Below, one piece after another: positions 45,184 to 54,815 of a stretch of 64,000 nucleotides of DNA (its first letter is position 1; every line of letters begins with the position of its first letter). The DNA is from Endothia cerciana (lineage: Eukaryota; Ascomycota; Sordariomycetes; Diaporthales; Cryphonectriaceae): NCBI GenBank assembly GCA_026119935.1, contig JALRMH010000004.1, positions 868,001 through 932,000 on the forward strand, in the 5' to 3' direction. The notes under the pieces were generated by a model. It was not told where the DNA came from. It did no database searches and saw nothing but the letters and a program-made list of their open reading frames with translations. A program made the translations under genes and the position numbers.

Positions 45184-45539
45184 ATGACCCAACCTGCCAG
45201 CAACCAGGAGTCGACCAACCAGAGCGCGGGCCAGCCTCGATCCCGAACCTACACGGCGGCCGAGGAGCAGGCTATTCGGTCTATGATGGACGCTGGTCAG
45301 TCGGCCACAGCCGTTGCCAACGTTCTTCAGGGACGTACGGCCAACGCGATCCAGGCCAAGTACTGTGCGTCCTTCTCTTGATCTCATGGGATATGCTTCA
45401 GCCATTCTTTGGCCCCAGGCCTCGCGAGACAGCCCGATGGCCATTGTTTGCTGACAGAAGCTCTTCCTTAGGGCGCATGAAGGGAGGCGACCCCAAGCGC
45501 GCTGAGAAGGCCCGCAAGCGAGAGCAGGGCCAGAAGTAG
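45184..45539 (+). CDS. Small Myb/SANT-like basic protein
   Basis: Exons 45184-45364 and 45472-45539 (intron of 107 nt), 249 nt, giving 82 aa. The join creates IQAKYWRMKGGDPKRAEKAR. The core, YTAAEEQAIRSMMDAGQSA to GRTANAIQAKYWRM, has the helical spacing and aromatic residues of a single Myb/SANT-like DNA-binding repeat (Glu-rich helix 1, a short helix 2 with AVANVLQGRT, recognition helix ending in Tyr-Trp). The tail is strongly basic. The frame continues upstream of the ATG as Gln/Asn-rich text (YQQPSNVQTYNQTPNA) up to a TAG, linking it to the decayed repeat block. It may be a truncated descendant of a longer gene. Whether it is expressed is unknown. Confidence 0.6.
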
Positions 45540-46553
45540 GCCTTGGCGACCCGTAGCCTGGTGCGAGATGTCGACAACTACCTAGGAAAGTAGTTGCCAC
45601 GGGCTCTCAAGGGCCAAAGCCTTCGCATACCTCAACACGGCGCTGCAGTGACTGGCAGAACGTTCATGAAGAGAGTCCACGAAAGCGACCGGAACTAGAC
45701 TCGCGATCAACAACCCAGGTACGTCCCTCACCTGGACGTCAGCACTACCTGTCAATGGAGGAACCTACTGACGAGTTCACCTGACAGTAATTTCGACTTC
45801 TAGTGCGAGACATGGAATTGGTGTCACTTTACGAACCAGCACGAGGGATAATACAAGTGGCTGTTGGCGGATAATTGTGATGATGGCGCAGTATTCCCGA
45901 ACATGAAGCAGCATCGAGGATCTGGATGAGACTTCGTTTCGCTCTCGCCATGTTTGCGCAGCTCGTAAATTGCCCTCTGCGCTTCTCTATAGTGATATGT
46001 TAGTGCTGTACATGTTTTGTCAAAGCTGCTCTCTCCAGGTGCTCAAGGTTCCCAGGCTGCGAGAGAGCTGAGCATGCGCATCCAGAATGTGAAGGCATTG
46101 TCCCAGCATATTGATGGCATTGGATAAATCAAATCAACAAGAGAATCGAGGTCAGCATCAATATCTTGCGTTTGCCAAACTTTTGTCTTATTTTCTGGGA
46201 CTGAGGAGGCGTAGTCTTGGTTGGAGGGGAGGGGTGGTCAGCTGCGGGTTAGGGTCCGTTTGTTGGCTGACAGGGGCCTGAAGCAGCCGTAGCTCCATCT
46301 GGGCGCTCCGTGTGCAATCGTCGTCATCCTCAGCCTCCACCTCCGACGACCGTCCACCCTCCCAGCGACAGACAGCACCCCTATCGTCCTCTACAAGCGC
46401 ACAGAAACTCTAAGCCGTCCCTTCCGACTTGCCTCCCCCTCCCAGAAAAAAAAACCACCTCGAGGCTATCATCTCCATTCTCAGGCGGCTGAACCAGCTC
46501 ACCTGTCCCGCTGGCTGCCTGATTATATCCGACCGGCCTCAACCACCAACACC
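45540..46553. other. Spacer and VPS68 promoter
   Basis: No gene recognised. From about 46.3 kb the plus strand is pyrimidine-rich, as in leaders of nearby genes. Confidence 0.45.
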
Positions 46554-47208
46554 ATGTCCGAAGACCGCCTCTGGAAATTCCGCAAGCCGGAGTGGTTGAG
46601 CAGCGTCCATGCCCGTAACGCGGGAGTCTACGCCTCAGGAGCCTTGGTAAGCACCCCGCCCGACCTCCGGAAGACTAGCCTCGTGCCTTTCCGGCCCCGT
46701 GAGGAGACCGGAGACCGCGTGGCTCCTCCCAGAGCCCCCTCTGGCACGGCTGCAGTAGAGGAGCTGACACGGTGACCGCCCGCAGTTCTCCCTCGCGTTC
46801 TACACCCTCCTCGACGCCGCAGTCTGGTCCAAGTCCCCGCAGAACGGCTCCAACGTGCACGTCACCTTCATCGACTGGCTCCCCCTCATCTTCTCCTCGC
46901 TGGGGATGCTGATCATCAACTCCGTCGAGAAGCAGCGCCTGTCCGCCGACAGCTTCTCCTACAGCGGGTCCGGCGTCGCCTGGAAGGCGCGGGTCGTGCT
47001 CTTCCTCGGCTTCGCCGCGCTCGCGGGCGGCATGGCGGGCGGCGTCACGGTGTTCGTGCTCAAGTTCGTGGTGCAGAGCGTCGAGTGGCCGATGATGGGC
47101 ATGGGGGTCGAGAACGTCGTGGCGAACGCGCTGGTGGGGGTGAGCAGTGTGGTGTTGTGGGTGAGCCAGAACATGGAGGATGAATATAGCTACAACTTGG
47201 CGCTATAG
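46554..47208 (+). CDS. vps68: VPS68 / TMEM50 (UPF0220) family membrane protein
   Basis: Exons 46554-46646 and 46786-47208 (intron of 139 nt, phase 0), 516 nt, giving 171 aa. The family is a small four-helix membrane protein; yeast Vps68 works with Vps55 in endosome-to-vacuole sorting. Visible helices: FSLAFYTLLDAAVWS (first helix spanning the splice), WLPLIFSSLGMLIINSV, VVLFLGFAALAGGMAGGVTVFVLKFVV (given here only by its ends, V to V) and NVVANALVGVSSVVLWVSQN. The N terminus has the conserved short cytosolic start with WKFRKPEWL. It is convergent with ERG20. The G run at 47223-47232 follows the stop. Confidence 0.9.
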
Positions 47209-47586
47209 AGGCGATCGTGCGCGGGGGGGGGGGGTTAAGGACGTGAAGCTGACCGAAGATCGAGGCGAGTCTTCAGCATGATTTAGCAGGAGGCATCAAA
47301 CTATTTCTTTATTGGGTTTCATTATCTACGTCTTGTGTATGATATGGACTGGCAGAGCGTGGAAATGGATCTTGGCGCCATGGAACAGTCGGCTAGGCTG
47401 AGGACATCAAGGAATTATACTCAAGCAGAGCTCACTATACTGCAGGTTCGTTGAGAATTGAAGACCTAAAAGTCTGAGCTGAGGCACAAGGCCTCCGGGC
47501 TTCCCTCGCCAAGCACTCTTCCAGTATATCATAGTATCTTCCAAATGGTCGCCTGCAGGATGATATCGCTATGCCATGCAGGTCCT
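47209..47586. other. Spacer between convergent VPS68 and ERG20
   Basis: This 378-bp stretch must hold both 3' untranslated regions. No gene is seen. Confidence 0.5.
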
Positions 47587-48835
47587 CTACTTGCTCCGCT
47601 TGTAGATCTTGGCCAGGAATGCCTCGAAGACTTCCTTCTTCAGGCCCTCGCTCTCATCGATCGTGGCGATCTTCTCCTTGATCTCGCCGACCACCTTCTC
47701 CTCGTAGTCCAGGTACCGCTGCTGCAGCTTCATCTCGTCGTACAGCTTCTTGACGACGGCCTCCTTGTCCTTGTCCTTGCGGCCGTAGTTCTCCTCGAGG
47801 ATCTTCCTCTGCTCGGGTGTCGCGATCTCCAGCGCCTGGTTGACGAGCCACGAGCACTTGTTGTCCATGATATCCGTGCCGATCTTGCCGATGTGCTCCG
47901 GCAGGCCGAAGTTGTCGAGGTAGTCGTCCTGGACCTGGAAGTACTCGCCCATGGGGATCAGGATATCCTCGGCCCGCTTCAGGTTCTTGGGGGTGCCGAT
48001 GTTGAGCTGGTGCAAGGCGAGCGCGATGGGCAGGTAGAAGGAGTAGTAGGCGGTCTTGTAGATGACGATGAAGCTGTGCTTGGCGGCCGAGAAGTTGTCG
48101 AGGTTGACCTTGTCCTCGGGCGCGGTGAGCAGGTCCGCCAGCTGGCCGATCTCGGTCTGGAAGCTGACCTCGTGCATCAGCTCGATCAGGTCGACGTACG
48201 CCGGATGGGAGCGAAAGTGCTTCTTGAGCAGGGTGTAGATGGCCGCCTCGAGCATGAAGGCGTCGTTGATGGCGATCATGCCCACGCCTTCCTGCCGGTA
48301 CCAGCACGGCTTGCCGCGCCGCGTGATGCTGCTGTCCATGATGTCGTCCGACACCAGGAAGAAGGCCTGCAGCAGCTCCGTGGTCCAGCCCAGCGTTGCC
48401 GCCTTGAAGTATTCCTCCTCAGACAGCTTCCTGCCCAGCAGCAGGGAGACCGAGTCCGGGACGGACATGCCCCGGTTGCATTTTCCGCCGATCGCGTTCG
48501 TCCTTAAGCTCTGTACGTCGGACGAGGAGGGTCAACCTTGCGCTACGTGGGTGGAAACCGTAGAGCCCCGGGAAGTGTTGCTGATCCCGCTGCCCCCGGG
48601 GAGGGGGGGGGGGCGGGGCGTAGAAAGGACTTACAGCCTTGAACCACTCCAGCTCTGCCTTGGGCAGGTTGTACTTCCGGGCATGCTCGAGGATGTCTTC
48701 CTCCAGCTTGGGAAAGACGGCCTCAAACTCCTTGAGGGTTGTCTTTTGGAATTTGTCGTCCATCTTCTGTCTCTTGGGGTCGCGCTCGACGGGGGCGGCA
48801 GCGTTCAGGTCAGCAAGCGATGCCTTTTCCGCCAT
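47587..48835 (-). CDS. erg20: Farnesyl diphosphate synthase
   Basis: Condenses isopentenyl diphosphate with dimethylallyl and geranyl diphosphate to make farnesyl diphosphate for sterols, dolichol, ubiquinone and prenylation. Exons on the minus strand: 48835-48635 and 48510-47587 (intron of 124 nt), 1125 nt, giving 374 aa. The splice restores GGKCNRGMSVPDSVSLLLGR. First Asp-rich motif DDIMD at 122-126 and second DDYLD at 262-266, with RRGKPCWYRQEGVGMIAIND between. Phe-Phe (117-118, AFFLVS) lies just before the first motif, the position that sets chain length in eukaryotic C15 enzymes. The C terminus KIYKRSK is typical. The N terminus is about 25 residues longer than the usual ~347-aa protein; a start at the internal Met25 (MDDKFQKTTLKEFEAVFP) is possible. 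Confidence 0.96.
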
Positions 48836-49479
48836 GACAGGTAGGGACTGGCTTGAGGAAATGCTCAGCCGGAACCAGAGCGTGGTGATCGAGAGGGGCG
48901 CCGAGGGAGCTTGGGGGAACCACGTCTGAGGGTTTACCTGGGAGACCCAAGGATGGTTTGGCACCTAATCAATGTGCACGACAGATCGCGTCGCCTTTTG
49001 TCCTTTTATCTCTACACAGCTGGGGGAGCCCATCGGAACCCCTGCATAGGGCTGGACTGCCGAGCTCGGCTCCGCCAAATCGCAGCTGCCCAAGCTTCAT
49101 GCTGTGCAGCCGCTAGACCTCGGCCAGGGCTGCCCCGGCAGTCGCCAGTGCATCACTGGAACAGCCCGGACACACGCGCTGCAAACCCGTGTCTTCCTTG
49201 GAGACACGTCGGCTCCAGGTGCAGGCCTGTAGACGTCCGCCTCGCCTTGACTTCCTGGTCTCTTACAAATATTTCTTGGGTACTCCGAGCACGATCCGAT
49301 TGCCAGCTGATATTTCCACCTGAATTCGCCGTGCCGAATAAATTCACCGACCGCATCGGCCAATCGCATCCCCTCAGCATCATTGCCGCTCACTCCAGCA
49401 AAGACGCGCTTGCTGAAGCAGCAGTGCACTCTGGTGGTCCACTGGGGATGCTCATCAGCGGCCGGTGGGCCTAGAAAGG
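48836..49479. promoter_or_regulatory. Shared divergent promoter region, ERG20 / CDC23
   Basis: 644 bp between divergent starts. A CCAAT box (GGCCAATCGCATC) lies near 49358-49370, about 110 bp upstream of the CDC23 ATG. No gene is seen within. Confidence 0.5.
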
Positions 49480-51606
49480 ATGGTGTTTACAGAGCAGGAT
49501 ATCGAGAACCTGCGGGCCTCGCTGCAGGATGCTGTGGTCAAGTGCTCCGAGAGATGTCTGTACCAGTCGGCAAAATGGTACTATTTCCTGCCTGGACCAT
49601 CCCGCTGCCGAGCAAACTGCTGACCAAGGAGGATAGGGCTGCTGAGCTGCTTGGCTCCCTTCCAGAGCCAACGGGTGAGGTTGGTGGGGCCAAGATCACG
49701 AATACTCCCAGGGGTTACATGCCTGCGATACTAACACCTAACCCGGATGAGGCGGAGGCTGGACTAGAGGCCCTGGAGCTCAACAAGTACCTCATGGCCA
49801 AGTCCTTCTTCGACTGCCGGGAATTTGACCGGTGTACGGCAGTATTCCTCCCGGATTCCCTGCTGTCCAGCGTCTTATCTCCCAGAAAAGAAGAGTCGCC
49901 GTTCAGTTCTCTGTTCAAGGGCAAGGAGGTTGGGCGTCCCAGTGCGTGTGCGTCTGGCAGCAGCAGTCTTCCGGAGATCAGTCAGAAGAGCTTATTCTTG
50001 GCCCTCTATGCCAAGATGCTGTCCGGAGAGAAGAGAAAGGACGAGGACTCCGAGATGATTATAGGCCCGCAGGACCATGGCGCGGTCTGCAACAAGCAGC
50101 TCCCCGTCATCAGCCGGTATTTAAAGACCTGGTTTGACGAGCGGCGGACGTCACCGGAGGATATATCATACGAAGAAAGCCAAGGCTGGCTTGAGTATCT
50201 GTATGTGTCTTGTTTCTGTGACCACACGCTAGGGTGTGGGCCTCGCTGACAGATCTTATAGCTATGGCATGGTCTTGGCCAAGGAGAAGAACACCGACGA
50301 GGCTCTGCAATGGTTCCTGCGGAGCGTTCACCTCTTTCCCATGAACTGGGGCTGTTGGCTTGAGATGACTTCCGCCATCAGCCGGGTTGAGATGCTCAAC
50401 AAGATAGTACCTCGTCTGCCGCAGCACATCGTTTCGTACATGTTCCACATACATACCTCTTTGGAACTCTACCAGCCGACCAACGAACTGCAGACCGCCC
50501 TGGCTCAGCTTCAGGACATCTTTCCAAATTCTCCTTTCCTACTCACTTGTTCGGCTCTGTACCTCAATCACACCAAGGCTCTGAAGGAGGCCGCGACAGA
50601 GTTCAGCCACCTTCTATCTCTGCACCCTCACCGCCTAGACCATCTCGACATCTACTCCAACATCCTCTACGTGCTGAACGAAAGGCCGAAGCTAGCCTTC
50701 TTAGCCCACCTCTGCTCCAGCGTCGACAAGTTCCGGCCTGAGTCGTGCGTGGTTATCGGCAATTACTACTCCCTTCTCTCGCAACACGAGAAGGCGGTCC
50801 AGTATTTCCGCCGGGCCTTGGTGTTGGACCGATCATGCCTTTCGGCCTGGACACTGATGGGACACGAATATGTAGAGCTCAAGAACACGCACGCCGCCAT
50901 CGAGTCGTATCGGCGTGGTGTGGACATCAACCGCAGGGACTACCGTGCCTGGTACGGTCTTGGTCAGACGTACGAGATGCTCGAAATGTACCAGTACGCC
51001 CTTTGGTACTACAAGAAAGCGGCTGGCCTGCGACCCTGGGACGGCAAGATGTGGATGGCCGTCGGTGCCTGTCTACAGAAGCTGGGTCGAGAGCGGGATG
51101 GGATCAAGGCACTTAAGCGGGCATTGCTTGCTGACACCTATTACGAATCGTCGACTAGCAGCTTCGGAAGTGGTGGCGGCGGCATCGACCGAGCTGCGTT
51201 AGGTCATCTGGACACAGATGTCCTGATCCAGATTGCTACAATGTACGACACCCTAGACGAAGAGGAAGAAGCAAGGGCCTATATGGAGCTTTGTGTGGCA
51301 CAAGAAGACGGCAACGTGGAAGGCCTAGGTGGCAACGGCGCCATCGAACCCGCTGGGGTCCTGTCCGACGAGGATCCAGAGCGAGGTGAGGACAGAGAGA
51401 AGACCCAGGGCACAGGCGTTACAACAGTGACCAGCAGGGCACGCATATGGCTTGCCAGATACGCCATACGGCATGAAGACTACGTCACCGCGACCCGGCT
51501 CGCAAACGAGCTCTGCCAGGACGGCCAGGACGTCGAGGAGGCGAAGGCCATTATGCGGGAGGCACGCGACCAGATGGGGTCTGCCGAGGGCCATGGTGGC
51601 GGATAG
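49480..51606 (+). CDS. cdc23: CDC23/APC8, anaphase-promoting complex TPR subunit
   Basis: Exons 49480-49577, 49637-50200 and 50262-51606 (introns of 59 and 61 nt), 2007 nt, giving 668 aa. Apc8 is a TPR scaffold subunit of the anaphase-promoting complex, the ubiquitin ligase that triggers anaphase. The N-terminal APC8 domain begins IENLRASLQDAVVKCSERC and, after joining, YQSAKWAAELLGSLPEP; it includes GWLEYLYGMVLAKEKNTDEA across intron 2. TPR repeats fill about 230-560, e.g. ALYLNHTKALKEAATEFSHL, CVVIGNYYSLLSQHEKAVQY, AWTLMGHEYVELKNTHAAIE, YRAWYGLGQTYEMLEMYQYA and MWMAVGACLQKLGRERDGIK. The C-terminal part is Gly/Asp/Glu-rich. Length is a little above yeast Cdc23. Confidence 0.94.
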
Positions 51607-53957
51607 GAATGTGTACTCGCGTCCAGGCAGATGATGAAGCTGTGAGGAGCCTGTGTCAAGATCCGAAAGTCTCCCGCGGTCTACAATATCCTGCAAGGGC
51701 AACGTTGACCCGCTACCGACAGCCTCGCTGTACGACACCATCGCCAGGTCCACTGTTGTGCTGGCCCGAACCATGGAGTCACAATACCACCCGCTTTGAG
51801 ACGAACGCGCCATCGAACGCCGTGAACCCTGGGATCAGTACTTACTTTCAAGGGTTGTCTTGGTGCCGATGATCCTCTCGTGAATAAAAAATTACGAATT
51901 GATGGAACATGATACCCGGTCAAGTGCTTTTACTCTTGAATTCAAATTGGGAGGCCCTCGGGAATTAATTAGCCTTGGTTGAAAGAGGAATTGACGTTTA
52001 GTCACTTTACGACCGAGAGCCAGCTCGCAAGGTCCAGAGCATAGCCGACATGAGCACTAGGGCCTAACAATCTATCGAGCCAAAATTCAGATGATGAGTT
52101 GCATATCGGTCTGACTCGGGCAAACTGTCTGGGCGACACGAGAGCAACCTGGCGGATTGTCAGCAGTGTGATGGCGTACATGTGGCTTACCTATGTCTAG
52201 GTAGCTTGGGTAAGGTGGTGTGGTACCCCTAGCCCGTCGTCACCGTGTTGCTGACCGCCGCCTCCCGTCGGGCCCTCGACGCCCATCCTCTATCACCGGG
52301 CCTCATCGTTGGCCGGGCCACACCACGGGTCAGATAGTCCGTGGCATCAGGATGACGTGCTCCCCCGCTCTCCGCCTTATCGTTCCTGCGAGGTTCGCTG
52401 GTGAGCTGATACGCCATGCCGTGAGGAATTTCATGCCTAGCCGCCGCCATGATGAAGGGGTACTTACCTACGTCTGTCGTTCAATGTGTTTAGACTTTCT
52501 CTCCACAGGAAGATTGCATGTCACGAGGCCGTCGCCCGAGAGATCGCCGCTGCACCGACATCCCCATTCTAACCCAGCCCCCATGTCGCCAGCTCATCCA
52601 GGCTCAGCTCCAGCTCCAGAGACGCCAGCCATGGGAGCCGCCAAGACTCGAGAAGACCTCAAACGATGCGACCCTGCACCCGCTCATCACAGAACGCCCG
52701 CTGCGCTACAATGTGTAAGCAACAGATACCCCTCCCGACCGGCCCAATGACGTCCATGGCGACGAAGGAGGGTGTGAACACCCAACGGAGCCGCATGCTG
52801 CATGCAATACGAGTTTCTGAGGCCGTCAACCCACCCAGCCCCCCCCCCCCCCTCCCTCGGTCGCCCTCGCTTGGGACAGTGCTTCTGCTCGCCCATCCTG
52901 TCCGGCCGGCCGCAGCCGAAAGAGAAACCAGGGGTAGAATAAAAAACCATTCCCCGCTTTTTTGTTCTGCCCTGCGACCTTATAAAGCCGCTGACGAATC
53001 CGCCGCCGCCGCCCGATAGGCCCCCCCCGGGCCACCTACCACGCTTCTGCATGCGAGGCCGTTCACACACGCAGAAATACGTACCGCCACCGACCCATTG
53101 GGCCGGGGGGAGAGATATATGAGATCCTTGTCGATAGTAGGGCTGGTAAGCGTTGTCGACTGCACCTCATTGCTCGAGCTCTTGCCGTGGCTGCGCTGGC
53201 TCCTGATATTAATCCACCGACCGCAGCTGGCGTAAGCAATCGACACTGCCAGAGGAAAAGAATGAAAGGAAGAAAAAAAAGGGAAGGAAAAAAAAGGGAA
53301 ATTGAGAGAGTAACAACACTCACGGACTAGAAATATCATGCAAATGATTTGGAGGTTTCAATGTCTGGTGCTGGATCCGTATGTGATGGCTTCGTGTGGC
53401 CGTGACAGTGGCCGTCGCAATCAAGAATCGGCTTCATGTACAAAGTAGGCAGTGTAGATTGAGAAGTGGTCGAGTATGGTTACTGAGCCGTTCAATCGCC
53501 AGGGACGCTTTGGGTGCACCGTGACTCTGCGGTCGCTCCGATATTGTCTGCCTGTTGATTTCCCGAGGCTCTTGGCGTCTTGGCTGCAGCTGCAAAGCTT
53601 CATCACAACGGCAGAAGCAGCGGAGATCACACACATTGGAAAGGGATTAAGGTCTATCTCGGTGTCAGGATGACTAGTGTATTACCCTCCTACCAAGCAA
53701 TTCCATGATGTCCACCATTTTTGCCGTACCATTGTGCTCCGACATTGCATTCGTGTGAAACATGACAGCTATTTCGCTGAGTCCGATGAAGGAAAGTCTA
53801 GAAGGGTATATGGGTGCATGACAATGATCCTCGTTAAAATCCCGCCCGATTCAATCCATTCATTACTTTGGTCAACCATGAGACGTGCCAAAAATCGCCC
53901 AAAAATCCACCAGGCAAAGAGAATGTGCCGCTTTCGGCGCATTGTTCGGCGTGCTGC
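51607..53957. other. Spacer without a supported gene
   Basis: After CDC23 there is an AATAAA at 51883-51888. Around 52.6-52.7 kb the plus strand reads TSNDATLHPLITERPLRYN and then a GTAAGC donor-like site, which looks like a first exon, but I could find no continuation. A run of C at about 52840-52852 and purine-rich tracts near 53265-53300 follow. Confidence 0.4.
51883..51888 (+). terminator. Candidate poly(A) signal of CDC23
   Basis: AATAAA 277 bp downstream of the CDC23 stop, followed by an A-rich stretch. Confidence 0.4.
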
Positions 53958-54815
53958 TTAGAGAATGAAGGCAGCAACACCGGCGATAAAACCAACGAGT
54001 CCGGCACCGGTGCCTGCCTTGTAAGCACCGTTAACGGTAACAACGCCGGGAGTGGTCGTTGGAGCGACCGGAGTGTTGGTAGGAGCACCAGGAGTGCCGG
54101 TGGTCTCTAGAGTGGTACTGCCAGAACCGCCGCCGAGACCAGTGGTGCCAGATATGTAAGTAGACGGCGGAGGAGTACTAGTGATCGTCGTCACTACAAC
54201 ACTGGAGGTGTATGAGGTGGTTCCCGAGGTGGCAGCGGAGGTGGCAGCGGAGGTGGCAGCGGAGGTGGCAGCGGAGATGGCAGCCGAGGTGGCAGCCGAG
54301 GTGGCAGCCGAGGAGATCGCGGACGTGGGAGCGGTCACATTGACGCTTGGATAGGGAGTGCCAACGCTGACAGGGCTGGCGGTGGTAGTCTCGCAAGGCA
54401 CCACAGTCGTGAAAGAACTAGTCTCAGTGACGGGTGCGGGGGATGAGACGCTGACGGTGCAAGGGCAGGCTGGAGGAATGTTAGCCATGTGGGACTCTTC
54501 CACAGACTTGGTAGATATAGACGAGGCAACTCACGCAGGGTGATGGTGGTCTCCGAGGTCACAGTATAGGTGGTGTTCAGGTAAGCCCAAGTCGTGGGGG
54601 ACTAAGGGACATGCTCCAGTCAGCTATAAGTCCACAGTGAGCCTCAGGAGGAAGACAGTGCAACATACGGGGCAATAGGTGGTCCAGGTGGGGATGACAG
54701 TCGTGGTCCAGACGGTGCTGACAGGAGCAGTGCCTGTGCCCCAGTGGGCATGGTTGCCACCGGCCTGGACGAGGGCGACGAGGCCGGCCAGAGGAGCGAG
54801 CTGCTGCAGTCTCAT
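53958..54815 (-). CDS. GPI-anchored Ser/Thr-rich cell wall protein with TSAA repeats
   Basis: Exons on the minus strand: 54815-54669, 54601-54535 and 54469-53958 (introns of 67 and 65 nt), 726 nt, giving 241 aa. Signal peptide MRLQQLAPLAGLVALVQAGG. The next part has VSTVWTTTVIPTWTTYCP, TTWAYLNTTYTVTSETTITL and PCPCTVSVSS, a Cys-containing layout seen in fungal clock-controlled (CCG-6-like) and related wall proteins, recalled from memory. A Ser/Thr/Ala-rich stalk follows, then a small residue (Gly/Ala) region and the hydrophobic C terminus GAGLVGFIAGVAAFIL ending at the stop, typical of a GPI attachment signal. A mature wall or membrane protein, heavily O-glycosylated, is inferred. Confidence 0.87.
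54235..54320 (-). repeat. 12-bp coding minisatellite (TSAA repeats)
   Basis: About seven copies of a 12-bp unit (plus strand GAGGTGGCAGCG and variants) within the GPI-protein gene, encoding Thr-Ser-Ala-Ala. All copies are in frame, so copy-number change would alter stalk length without breaking the gene. Confidence 0.8.

Noticed and set aside
47545..48507. 320-codon plus-strand frame
   Set aside because: Antisense shadow of ERG20. Its Leu/Val/Asp-rich text is what reversed codons of a GC-biased gene produce.
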